Positions 1-12,400 of a stretch of DNA of 64,000 nucleotides are shown in pieces. Below the pieces are notes generated by a model. That model made no database searches. It was not told the DNA's origin and saw only the letters and a program-made list of their open reading frames with translations. Location of the stretch: assembly GCA_026413225.1 (NCBI GenBank), contig CM048553.1, positions 115,450,690-115,514,689 of the forward strand, in the 5' to 3' direction. A program made the position numbers and the translations under genes. Source of the DNA: Otis tarda. Lineage: Eukaryota; Chordata; Aves; Otidiformes; Otididae. Within the stretch, counting starts at the first letter, position 1, and every line of letters begins with the position of its first letter.

Positions 1-3000
1 AGCAGTTGCCAATTGAAACACAGGGACGCCTGTTTCACTGATGGAAGTACAGAGCACTTCAGAGGTACTCAGAGATAGATGCTAATGTGTTTTGGCAGCT
101 GAGGTAGAGGGCAGGGAGGGGTAAAACACACACATGCATACACTCTGAGAAGGCAAAAAATCCCACTCATAATTCCCTCTACATTTCTCAGCCAAACAAG
201 CCTCCTCATCCTTTTCAGTTCTGTAAAAAACAAAAAAGACCCAGAACTATGATTAACGCAAAAAGGCAGAAAGGATGCAGCTTCACACACTTACCACTTT
301 GCCTCAAAAATCAGGTAAGATTTACAGCACTTTCAAAAAGAGATTCCTATGAAGTGTCTCAGTTGAGTAACAACAGGGGCAGAGACATTCCAGGTCACAC
401 ATGACTTCTGAAAATTTAGACTAGGTACTGTCTAATAAGCATGTCATTACTCTTTCATTCGTAATTACTCAGGGGACATAGAACTTAATCACAGTCTATT
501 TCATTGACGATTATTGCAGCCACCTATTCAAATACAATGTGTTGTGGAGAAGAACTGCACAGAAATATTTTCATATCTGGCTTTAGTCAATGTGGAGACA
601 TATATTTTTTTAAAAGCATTAGTTATTTTTAATTTCAGAACTGTTTTGCTTGCATAGGCATACTATATTTCAGAGTCACATTATACAACAAAATCTTACG
701 CATTTGCAAAATTGCAGTGCATAGCTGTTTTGTTACTTGTACTCCATCTTAAAATTGACCAGTTGGAAAATGAAGTTTGTCTGAAAACAATCACTTCTGA
801 TCTCATTTAAGTTTACAGAATGCCCTATGAAAGTCTCTTCTTTGAGCTGAAAATGTGATTTACCAGCAAAACAAATGCTGCTCTGAAACCACAGTCCATA
901 AAGAAAGGAGGATTTCAGTTTCATTTTTTTTTCTTGTTTGGTGGTTTTCAACCAAAAACCTACAAATATATCTAAGTGCAGATGACCCAAGCAAATACAG
1001 CTGACTCAAACTGGAAGGTCAGTAAAGCTGGGAAACAGCTGCACGAATATCTTGCACTGACCAGAAACTGTAATTCTCAGCAAATAAGTACCTGAGACAC
1101 AAGCCAAACTAGTTCTGTGAACAGTCTTTGCTAAATGCTGTTTTAAAGACATAAAAGCATCAAAAGTTGTTTGCATAACCAATTGGTTAGGACAGGTTAC
1201 AAGCAGAGATCTAAAGCGATTTTATTGAATAATGCTAGAGAAATGAGGGCACAATCTTATCTCAGCTAATTTAGCAGCACAACTTACAGTAATGTTAGAA
1301 AGACAAGTCTCAGACCTCAAGAGTAAGGACGGTATGTGTTTCCTAATCAGGAATTCTTCTCTCTCTAATAATACTAGAGATATGTTAGAGACAATGCTAG
1401 AGACACCCCTCAAAGATGATGGGTTTGATGTTTGTTTAAATGAAGAAAGCAAAACCAAGGACATGCCTGTACATCTTTGTCATCACTGTGCAGTCAGCCC
1501 ACATTCTCACATACGCTACACTGAATACCGGGCAACAAAATGAATGTCTGCCATGCAATAGGTAGCTGCAGGTGTCTGATAAAAGGACCAATGGTTTCCA
1601 GTTCCATATTCAAGAAGGCACAAAGAGTAATACTAGGCAGCACTTAGTAGTGTTTTGCCCCATCATTTAGTGCTCTCATGTAAATTGACAGTTACCAGCT
1701 GCAAGCCTGATGGTGACAAACCAAAGGCAAACAGACCTACTCTTTCATGATGGTCCTGTCATGGCTCCTGGAGCCCACTCCAGCTGTGATAGCTGAGGAG
1801 CTGCAGAGCCACTGAGTGACATGTTCACAGTGGGGTAAGAGGAGATGTAGCAGGTAGTACAGGGGAGACTACTGCTGTCGGTCTCAGCCAAGTGCCAAAT
1901 GGATTCAGGTGACTACTAAAAGGTGAAAGAGGGAACGTCTGTTAACCAAGGAAGGAGTATAAGATAAGGCCACAGCCAGTTCTGAGGGGGGCCGGGGGGG
2001 CAATGTTACAGAAGGCATTTCCCAGCAGAGAAAATTATCAGCTCTAACAGAAGCCAAATACTGGGGCCCAACATGTTGCAGGAGGGCGTTTCAGCTAATG
2101 AGGGGCAACTCTCTGAGATAGGAGGCAGAGATCCCCTGCCACACCCCTAAAACACCGTAACACATGTATGCCAATGTCTTTGCACAATAAGTGGAGGTGG
2201 CAGCTATTACAGAAAAAAATAACAACTTTCCTTCGAAAAGAATCAAGACTTAAATAGACCTATTTGCTAATTCGGAAGAGCAATCATACTTTGACAGTAG
2301 GCTACCAAATGTGAACCAAAAAGGAAATTTCCTATTAAATGCAGGAAATCTTCCCTCTCCATTTCAGCAACAGAACCTGGAATCCCACCAGGCACTAAAG
2401 AATTAAACTGTGTAAAGGAAAAAGTAAGTGGAGACTGAAATGATTGCTAGTGGATGTTCACCCACAAAAAAATGCATCACGACAGTTACAAGGAGCACTA
2501 TCGACAGTTCACCTTGCGCAGCATTTCCCCTGCAACTTCTGCAATACACTGAAAGGTTCACTTTGTCATTGAGCAGCAAGCACAAATATATACCATCCGA
2601 TAAACTGGAAAAAACAACTCTACTGATTTCACACAGAAGACAGGTGCACAATCAGTATAATTAAGTAATTTGAAAATAGAAAAAAAAAAAGCTGGTTCTG
2701 CAGGTTTTGAAGCACAGGACAGAAATCTGTGTTTCTGCATTGTCATAGGCTATTTCTTCTCTAAAGGCAAATGTTTATGATTTTATGCCAGTCCATGGGA
2801 TTGTCTCAAGATAACTAGATCTTCTACATGCAGCACACAAATACATTACTTCATTTTATTCCTACACAAACAGCAATTTCCCATGATTACAAAATGAGCA
2901 TACAACGAATCCCATATTCACCCTAGTCCCACAGTGCCTCTTCTTTATACAGAATGAATACAAAATGAGAAAGAATTAAGCTTGTGTGGCCAACTCATAT

Positions 3001-6000
3001 TGTAACATCTTTTGAGTGCTTGATAAGTAAATATCTCCAATCTTTTATAAATACATAAAATTCAAAAATATATAGATAAAATTTAGATTCCTTTTATTTA
3101 TATAAATGTATCTATATACACACACAAAGTTTTAAGGAAAAGCTAAATAATAGAGTGTCATTCAGGACAGAATGTCCATAGCAACTTCTTCTTTTCTTTG
3201 CTAGAAATTACAAACTTAATGCCATATCCAATGTTTTGTATATTTTTTTATGTACAGTACTCAGTGCAAAAGTCCATTTCAGGCCTAAAACACTGGTATG
3301 GTACTATAAAGCCATTAACTGTATATAAAATTATATTACATTTCATTTATACTACATTTTATTTTAGCTGTGATGGCCCAGTAATTACTACTGGTTGTTT
3401 CTGATCTCTCACATATGAAAAAGCATGGCTGGCAAATTAGTGATGATAACCAATAATGAGAAGCAAGGGCATTTATACTTTCTCTTATTACACCATTTAA
3501 TTGTTATTAAAAAATCCATTATGCTCTGTATTTTAGTCCATAAGGCAGATCCAATCCATTAAACATATCTTTTATTTTCTCTCCTTTTTTTTTTTAACAA
3601 AGATCACAAGATATTATCATATTACCATTTCTCTCTCACTGCACTGCCAGGCTCTGGCCAACCAATTCTGAATTTGCTTTCGCTTTCATACATTTATCTG
3701 CATATAGTTAGGTGAAAGGTATTATTAATCATATCCTGTTGCTAGGCTACCTGGAGATGTTCATTTAAGCTTAATGTTTCTCTTTGTTAAAAAGTGCCAT
3801 GAGGAACACACGGATTTGAGACAAGAAAACTACCTTTCAGAAGCTGCTTTAAAAAAAAAAAAAAACGAAAAAAAACCCAAGACTCTCATAATAGAATATG
3901 CATTAACACGAAAAATAATTTTTAAAAACCCAGCATAGTCTACAGTTTGCATAGTACAGCTTCATTTGGAACATGGACCTATTTGGATAACTGAGATGCA
4001 CAATAAGAATTAAAATTGAGGTTCAGTGTTCAGCCTCATAGCTTCTGGAAGAGCTTTACAGACATCACAACATCTTTATTAGAAAGAGTTCAGCAATGAG
4101 AGCATTATCTAATATTCAGTGAAATGAACAGAATCATATTGACTACATATAATTTGAAGAAAAAGACATATATGCCTAAGTAAATTAGCATACTGTTTAT
4201 AAGTTTATTAGTATAAGCTTATGTGAAGACTTACACCTCTGCATATAAACTCACATTCATTCTATGCCTTTACTACATTGTAACACAAGAGACTCATTTT
4301 ACAAACGTGTTTTGTCAAGTAAAACAACTTGATGAAATCCCACCAGGCATGCCTTAGTCCACATTCACCCACTGAGGGGCACCAGGTAAGTGCAGCCACT
4401 CATTCCTGCAGACACCCTACTCGCCACATCTAGGAAGGGTTACCAATGACTTGAAACAGGTTTAAGTTACGTGTTACAAGTTCTGTGTAACAAAAGAGGT
4501 GAAGGAGCACAGGGATGGGATGTGACTTAAACGGCTCTTTTTTACCTAGTATCAGTCCTTCAGCTGAATTGGAAAACACGAAACAAAATTCTAGCACAGA
4601 CAAGACCATACATACTCCAAGATAGCAGTTCTTCAGCTCTCTCAAGAGTTTAATACAACCTGCTCCCTCATTTAAAAATCTGCAAAAGTCCTTGTCTTTG
4701 TTACCGCTTGAATCACATTAGTGAACTGAAGCAAGACAGACTACATTGTTTCCTTTCCACTCTGCCCCAGCTTGTCTACATAGAAATAAAGGCAAATTAA
4801 CTTAAACCATGAAGCTGTTGTAGCTGAAATAGCCAAAATACACCACTCTTACTTAGCAGTTTGGCTTAAAAAAAAAAAAAAGAACTATTGAACAACTTTC
4901 CAAGAATTTTGGAACATTGATACCCATTATAATTCAAGTGAATGAGAATAAATCCCATCTCTGTAGGATCCCTTTCCATCACTGAAGACAGAAAAGATCA
5001 GCTTTGAGAGTATCAATATTTGGTAGATGCGCTCATCTGGAAATTTGAGTTGTAGCTTTTAAAAACATGCAAGCAGCAGCACACACTAAATGCTGTGGAC
5101 ACTCATAACATCCTAATTCATGCGTTCTGCTGAATTGCAAAAATTCTAAATGTCAGCATAGACCCACAAATCTTTTCTGTTTCTGGGGAAAGTAAGCCTT
5201 TGCCTATGAAGTTTTGCCCTGAAAGCAAACACAGCACTTTGAGAAAGTGACAGTAAGCAGTGGTACAGAGTTTTCAATACAGATTCCCAGTTTGGATACT
5301 GGTATTTACATTATCACAGGGAACAAACATAAGTGCAAATAGTACCATCAACACCAGACTGAAAGTAGTCTTCACCTTTCACATAATTAAGAAACCAAAA
5401 ATGACCTTCAGAGACCAGCAGTGGCACCGGACCCTTTTTTTTACTCCTGCTATGTAAAGTTTTGGTGCCTTGAAAATAACTGCAAGATATCTTCTTGATA
5501 CTTCATGTGAAAAAATGGACACAGAATACTCCTGGAAGATGTTACTGTAGTGCAATCATCTCCCTTCAAAAAACTGTACAAAGACGTCTGTAGTATGGAA
5601 GAATAAGAGATTGTTCAGAGTTTGGGGGTTTTCTCCCTCTCTTGTTTTTTTTTGCTAATTATTTCCCCATTAACTTTCATTTTTACCCTAACATTGTAGA
5701 CGTAGAGGAATTTGCATTCAACCTTTTCAGAAGGACTAAGCATTGGACACTTAAAAGCTCAAGATCTTTTAGAAGTGCATTCTATGTCATTTTGGGGGTT
5801 TGAAGCATCCACCAATGAGTTTAAAATGTAGTAGAGTTTGTTTCTATCAATATTCAATTCCATTTATTCTTAATGGAAAGGGCCAAGAAGCAGTTGATAT
5901 CCAAAACGAACCTAAAAGACTGCAGGCACGTTTCTGGCACCAATTCTGGTCTAAGAACCCTAATTGCAGTCATATTTTCCTTTGAGGAAGCTGGCATGAA

Positions 6001-7097
6001 GCCAGGCAATGCTGGGGACTAAGCTAGTGCTGGTGATGTCATCATGAGACTTTTTTAGTTGCCTGACCAAGGACCAGTTACTTTATGCCTTTAGGAGCAG
6101 CAAATATGAGGACAAAAGTAAACTGAGAACTCACTTTAATAGAAGCCTTCTCTCACTTGTGTCTGGAGAGGTCCAAAATGCGACTGTAGCTGGTCTCACA
6201 GAGTAAGCAGAACCATAGAGAATAGAGGTAGGATGAGAGTGTCCTGGACTTGACAGCATAAGCTCTCCAGTCCAAAGGGAAAAGAGCTTTAGAACTTGGC
6301 CAGTTCGCAGACACTCAAATTCAGCATCAAAAGCATGAGGCTGGTGTCTTGTTTCCAGCACCTCATCCATTGTCTTAGGCTATGTTTAGTGCCTAATGTT
6401 AGAGAGGTATTCACATCGTTTCAGGGTCAAACTCTCAGATGCAAATAGCATGAAAAACACAGAAAGAGATTATACTTTTTACTTTGGATACTGACATTCA
6501 AACATGTTGAGTGGAAACATGCAATGTTTGCACAAAGCTAGGACTGGCTGCCTGACACACATAGTGAGGAACTGCGTCTCTTCCACACTGTAGAAGTGGC
6601 TGGAAGAACAGAAGCCATGTCAGTTTAGAGAAGGAGACCAAATAATGTCCTGTGAAGTTTTTTAGGAAAAGACGAAAAGGACGCAATACAGGCTCAGCAG
6701 CTTACGACATGCTGGTTGTTTTCAACAGGGGAAAATATTCTGGCAGCTCAAAAATCCTTCTGCTTGGTATACACAGAGATGGAGCAGCAATTTCAGAAGA
6801 CTGAAAGATTACACTAAAGTTGAATCAAGCCTACCACATAGTTAAAGAAGTAGGGTAAGTCATGAGTCCTGAACTATTTCACATTGCAGCAAGACTGCTT
6901 CTTTCATGCAAATCACCTAGCTTGAAGCTAGCCCAAGGCATCTCCAACACAGTGAAGTCACTATTTGTAGATGCAATTTAGAGCACAGAGTAGTTGCCAA
7001 GTATCTAGTTCCAAACAAACTGGTTGTTGCTTTCCATCCTTCACATGTATTTAAATAAGTTTTGCAGCCTGAAGTAACACAAATATATACAAGTTAT
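1..7097. other. CHST9 intron, no feature seen
   Basis: AT-rich intronic sequence with scattered A- and T-runs, for example near 3851-3865 and 4868-4880. A loose repeat of an 'atgctagaga'-like unit lies between about 1230 and 1410. G-rich bases occur near 1986-2000. Short open frames are present on both strands, but none has splice signals or similarity I recognise. Confidence 0.6.
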
Positions 7098-7284
7098 ATA
7101 AGTGTCGTAGTTCAGCCCCAATTGGGACCAGACTACGCAGTCTCTCTCTCACTCCCCCCACCCTCCGAGAGAATAGGAGGAGATGATATAAGGAAAACGG
7201 CTCGAGGTTTGAGATAAGGACGGGGAGAAATCCTTAAAGTTACCATTACGGGCAAAACAGACTCGACTTGGGGAAAACTATTCA

Positions 7285-7290
7285 TTTATT
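7285..7290 (-). terminator. AATAAA polyadenylation signal of the solo LTR
   Basis: AATAAA is read on the minus strand, within the region expected to be R/U5. It is in the same orientation as CHST9, so it could in principle act on the host transcript. Confidence 0.5.
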
Positions 7291-8050
7291 TCTAAAATTA
7301 GCAGGAGAATGAGACAGGGAACAAGATAACCTCCCCCCACCTCTCCCTCTTCCCGGGCTTAACATTATCTATACTACCTCCCCTCCTGAGTGGCACGGGG
7401 TGGGAAAAGGGAATGGGGATCGTGGTCAGTTCATCACGCGTTGTTTTACACCGCTGTGTCATCGTTGGGGGAAGAACTCCTCGCATTCCTCCTCTGCTCC
7501 AGCGTGGGGTCCCTCCCACGGGCCAGCAGTCCTTTGTGAAACTGCTCTGGTGTGGGTCATCTCTTCCACGGGGTGCAGTCCCTCTAGAACAGCTGTCCCA
7601 GCGGGCCCTCCACGGGCCACAGCCTCCTTCAGGCCTCCACCTGCTCCGGTGTGGGGTCCTCCACGGGCTCCAAGTGGATCTCTGCCCCTCCGTGGACCTC
7701 CATGGGCTGCAGGGGGACAACCTGCTCCACCATGGTCTTCACCACGAGTTGCAGAGGAATCTTGGCCAGGAGCCACGTTACTCCTCCCCCTCCTTCTTCA
7801 CTGACCTTGGCGTCTGCAGCTGTTCCTCACAACAGGCTGGCAGATGCCTCTCAGGATCCTTTTTACATCTTGTTCACTTCTCATCTCCTCTCCACTTCTT
7901 GCAGCCAGGCTGGGCCGAGTTGGGCCCAGTCGGCTGCCCGGCGGGAGGCCAGACGGTGAGGCCTGCAAGGCCCAGGAGGCTCACGCCTCCCCCTCTCTGT
8001 CCCCGCTCAGCTGCTTCACGTCTCTCCTCTTTTTTTTTCTGTTTTCCCCT

Positions 8051-8060
8051 ACTTAAATAT
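8051..8060 (-). promoter_or_regulatory. TATA-like element of the solo LTR
   Basis: ATATTTAAGT is read on the minus strand, about 170 bp inside the LTR's 5' end. It would be the core promoter of the LTR and points in the same direction as CHST9. Confidence 0.45.
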
Positions 8061-8237
8061 GTTATCGCAGAGGCGTTATCACGGGACATTCTGCTACCAA
8101 TTGGCTTGGCCTTGGCCAGCAGTGGGTCCACCCTAGGCCTGGCCGAGTCCACTAAACAAAGGGGAGCAACTTCTAGCAGTTTCCTACAGAAGCTACCACC
8201 TTAGGCCCCCCCTCACTAACAAAACCAGAACAATAAG

Positions 8238-9428
8238 TTACTTTCCTCATGTAAGAACTATTTTACATACAATTCTATAAAGTTATCACTAGTTAGATTT
8301 AAAAAAAAAGTAAGTTAGATTTGGTTTAATGTGAAACGTGAACCTCAAAATGCTTTATTGATCAAGCACTTTTACATACATCATCACTGACACTGTACTT
8401 AAATTCATATTGATGAAGACCTGTACCTCTGTCATTGTTTTTTTATGGTAAGTGTACCAGATGGGCATTCCATCAGTGAAAATCTATTTGGTTTAAAATC
8501 TTGCAAATAAATTGTCCTGACACTACAACTTTTTTTTTTGCCATTAATTCAAGGAAGAAGAGGTTCAGTTTGATTTAGAAGATTAAGAATTTAATCAGAG
8601 AGAAAAACATCTAGAACAAATGTGGCACTGCTTTAAGTTTACAGGACTTGGCTTGGTAGTTCTACTTTAATAATGCTTTGTAGCAGTACTCATGCCACAT
8701 TGCTACCCAATTTATTTTTCCCATTACTTCAGACTTCAGGTAGAGGGGAGAGAAGAAAAAGAAAAAAAAAAAGTCAATAATACATCATTTCTTCATATGA
8801 GATAGAATTAGATAAAAGCCTTGGTTTTAACTTATCACAGTCAGTTTTAACACAGGAAAAATGTACCGAAACATTCCAGTTCTAAGACTCAACAAGGACA
8901 GCTCCATATGTATAATGTAGTTCTAGTTTTGAAGCTGGTAATAAATACATTCTCTTAATTACATCTCACCAGAAGAGGCAGTGGGGGGAAGAAAAAAATC
9001 TTGCTTTGCCTGGTCATCTGATAACCTCAGCTGCCACACTCTGTGGCCACACTGTGAAACATACCTCTCCACATATCCTGATGTCTCAATCAAGAGCATA
9101 AATGAAGATTATGCTACAGCATGGCAAAAGCAGCATTAAGGTTCCAGGGCAAGAAAGTAATGATGGAGTAATGTACTAACATCGGCTGACATCATTCAGA
9201 AAAATGAAAAAAAGAATCTTTCATGAGACTACCACTAAGAAACATGAGAACTAAGATACTATACCACATCTGGTCTGGTAGCATGTAACAGGAACAAGTA
9301 TTGCACGCTTCTGTACCACACAGGGAAACTCCTACTGTATAGGTAACAAATATACTGTTCAATTTCAGACCCTCTTCCTGGGTTTCCACTCCCACTTTGT
9401 CTTTAGAGAAAACTGCCTGATAGCTTAC
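8238..9428. other. CHST9 intron, no feature seen
   Basis: AT-rich intronic sequence between the solo LTR and the exon at 9429. I see nothing beyond short A- and T-runs. Confidence 0.55.
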
Positions 9429-9494
9429 CCCTCTTTTTTTTGGTCTGTCCTGCCTCTCCTGAATTGCCTCGTCCATTGATTCCACCAGATTGTA
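9429..9494 (-). CDS. CHST9: Probable CHST9 internal exon (stem region), 66 nt
   Basis: The segment has an acceptor (pyrimidine-rich, ending CACCTACCCAG) and a donor (GAGGG followed by GTAAGC). It is exactly 22 codons long, phase 0 at both ends. It encodes YNLVESMDEAIQERQDRP followed by KKRG, a charged hydrophilic stretch suited to the lumenal stem between the membrane anchor and the sulfotransferase domain. In mammals this stem part is also acidic/basic and poorly conserved, so identity rests on strand, position, phase and composition rather than on clear similarity. The following exon is outside the window. It could instead be a chance exon-like segment. Confidence 0.6.
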
Positions 9495-12400
9495 CTGGGT
9501 AGGTGAGCTGAGCTTTAAAAATCCAAAGAACAGTTTGGTCCTCTTTCCAGTAGAGCGGGCAGCTAGTCTGGACCCAGGCTAAAACTTTGTCAAGTTTTAC
9601 AATGCTAAGTTAGTGGCTGCTCTCCCACACTTCAGTAGCATTGTGCGTAATGGGTGAGAAAAGCTACACATGGCTTCTATTGGAAGGGATTTACTGGTTT
9701 GGAGAAAGGAATCCTAATATTTTGCATGCAGATTTTTATTTTAATCTTGCTCACTAAAATTTAGGTTTCCTGCTACCCTACTCTCCTATAGCTGTTGGTA
9801 GCTGTCTCAGCAATAAGACATTAGATGGCAGAGACAGAGATGACATGAGCAATTCAAAGAGCAGGTGCAGTGATACCCAAATTATTTTCCCAAGAAGCAT
9901 GAGTTTGTCAAGAGGCAGCACTGTCAAAGGGGCAGGTGATCAGAGGAGACAAGGAACCTGGATCCTGTTCTGTTTAATTGCTGCTCTGTTTTGTTTAATT
10001 GCTTAAAAAAAAAAAATCCAAACCAATTCCTTTTTTTTTTTTCTGCCCTTCTATTATTTGTATGGCAGTATTTAGAACTGTGGCAGTATTTTAAACAGGT
10101 GGGGTGCCTTACGACAGGATGCTAACTAAAGCATGTAGAGCAAATTCAGTTAAGGAGACATTTGTTGCAGCTTCAGCATCCACAAATGCAATAGAGAGAA
10201 ATGCAATAGAGAGAAAAAGTGGATAGTTTCCTTCCCAGCCAGAAGACAACTTCCTCCCACCCTGCAGTCCCCGACATGGGGACCACACTAGTGAAGCGCT
10301 ATTGTAAACCGCTCAGTTTATGGCCAGAGGCTTGTCAAAAAAGTATCCCTTAATCAGATGCCTGTGAAAGTGATCTAAGCTAACTGAAATTACTTTCTCT
10401 CCTAATGAGCAGCTAGTTCCTCAAGAACCTAAACACACTACACCTATTATTTCACATAATGAGATGACTCACTAATGTGATTAATGTTATTTTGAATGAC
10501 CAGACTTGAATTTCTATAGACTCAGCTATGTGATATGAACATCCTTACACTATGCTGAGCACGCAGGTTTAGTGCTCACTTCTACAATTTCATGACCTAC
10601 CTGCAAGTACTCAATTTTGTGGTAACACCTAGTGCATTAAGGTTCTCCACTTAAGTAACAACGCTTTATTTTCATGACACACTTCTCATCATACAACTTG
10701 TATTCAACTTCTTGCCATTCAGCTAAAAATGCTGACTTGCCCTTTTCCAAGGGCAAAGAACAGCTTTTGTTTCACAGACATCACTGAGACATTCTTCTGA
10801 TTTTGTTGCTCTTTATACTCCTCATTTAACACTAACCAAAATCTGCTTCTTGTAACAATACATTCAGTGAAGTCCCCTCTTTGTGTTCAGACTTTGTCCA
10901 AAAGATTCTCATTTCTCCTGTAGTGCACTTCACTATTTCCTCAGATATACAAAAGAGCCTCAACATCTCCTGTCTTGCTAGCTCTGTGCATTGAGCTCAC
11001 CATTGCAAGTTTCAGGTTCCTGCAATAGGAGTAAGATTTCAGCTAATACCACAAGTGTATTTTCCAGAGCAACAGTCTACGCCCATCTTACAGCAACATC
11101 CAGATGTCATGGCATACTCAAAGTTTGAGAAGTGCTTATTTTCTCCTACCTTAACTGAAAATGAGTTCTCTCAAACACAGTTCATCTTTCTCAAGGTTTG
11201 TTATCTTTATCCCTCATGAAATATGTCTCCTCAACTGGAAAACTCATTCTACATGAATTCTGCTCTGGTTCTACCTGACAGTATCCCTCTGTACTTTCTG
11301 TCCAAACAACCCCTGTTCCACGGATCTGGCCTCAAGACACTGCATTTGAGCTCTGATGGCCATGTACTACTGTTCATACCAGAATAACTGCAGTCTGAAC
11401 TAATGATTATAATTTAAGCCACAAATATTTGTTACTAAGAGGCAGAGGACTGTAACAGATCTCTTCCACATTGTAAAATAAATGCAAAAAGATTTTTATC
11501 TCCGGAGTACTCAACAAGCATACAAGTTTTAGGACATCGTTTGAAACACACTTTAGATTCAATTATTGTTAACTGCAAAACATGAAGGTCAGAGTAGGGA
11601 CTACACATCTTCAAAATGTTTATTAAAGTAGCACTGATCACTAACTTTGTCATATCTGCAGTGCTATTTTTCTCCTGCTACCTTCCTCTTCTCCACAGCT
11701 TTTTCAGATTCACAGTGCATTTTTTCAGTGTTCCTCTGCAGCAATTTTGTAATTCATTAAGAGCAATGACAATGCAAAAAAAGAGCAAAGGGTTTCAATT
11801 TTTCTAGGAAGTACTGGGCTATAACAACATCCAACCATCAATGCACCTATTAAATGAAAAACATCAAAATAGGACTTGGTCTGATTAGAAGTACGTTTTT
11901 AGGCAAATTTCAAGAATCAACGTCTATGTTGTTAATACCTGCTTTAAGATAACGTTTAAAAGTGCTGAAAATCAAATATGCTAGTTGTAGGCAGAAGTTA
12001 TCATCAAACTCCTATGGTGTCCTACAGATTCTTCCAAGTCAAGAGTTTTTACTGCTGCTATAGGAAAAACTCAAAGATCTAGAAGAAAAAAAAAAACAAC
12101 TCTGAAAAAAAAAAGTACTGCAAAAAGACAACTATAAAAAATGGTATATATAAATTACAAGCAACCTTTCCAATGTAGATAGTCCTCTATAGACTATCAA
12201 ACTGTGCCAATAAGGAAGACGTGGAGGGGGAAATAAAACAAGAAAAACAACTAACTGAACATCAAGAAAGCCACCTTTTATACCATGGCTTAGCTGTTCC
12301 CCAGAAAGGGAAAGGAGTGTGCCACCAACTTCTAAAGGAAAGAAAGGGGGAGACTTAAAACCCCATTTGTATCCTGAGGTTTCAGCATCTAGTGGGGAAT

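Larger units (their letters stand above)
7103..8232 (-). mobile_element. Solo LTR of an avian endogenous retrovirus (ERVL-like)
   Basis: A complete LTR of about 1130 bp that starts TGTCGTAG and ends CCAGAACA on the plus strand, so it has TG...CA ends. It is flanked by the perfect 5-bp target-site duplication ATAAG at 7098-7102 and 8233-8237. Orientation is assigned to the minus strand from a TATA-like box (ATATTTAAG, 8051-8060) and an AATAAA signal (7285-7290), both on that strand. There is no internal gag/pol/env sequence, so it is a solo LTR left by recombination. Its GC-rich body holds several overlapping open frames up to 263 codons, which are compositional and not genes. A 5-bp duplication fits ERVL or ERV1; I favour ERVL from its general resemblance to common bird LTRs. 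Confidence 0.88.

Noticed and set aside
7298..8204. Six overlapping open frames up to 263 codons
   Set aside because: All fall inside the GC-rich solo LTR defined by TG...CA ends and target duplication; none resembles a retroviral or host protein.
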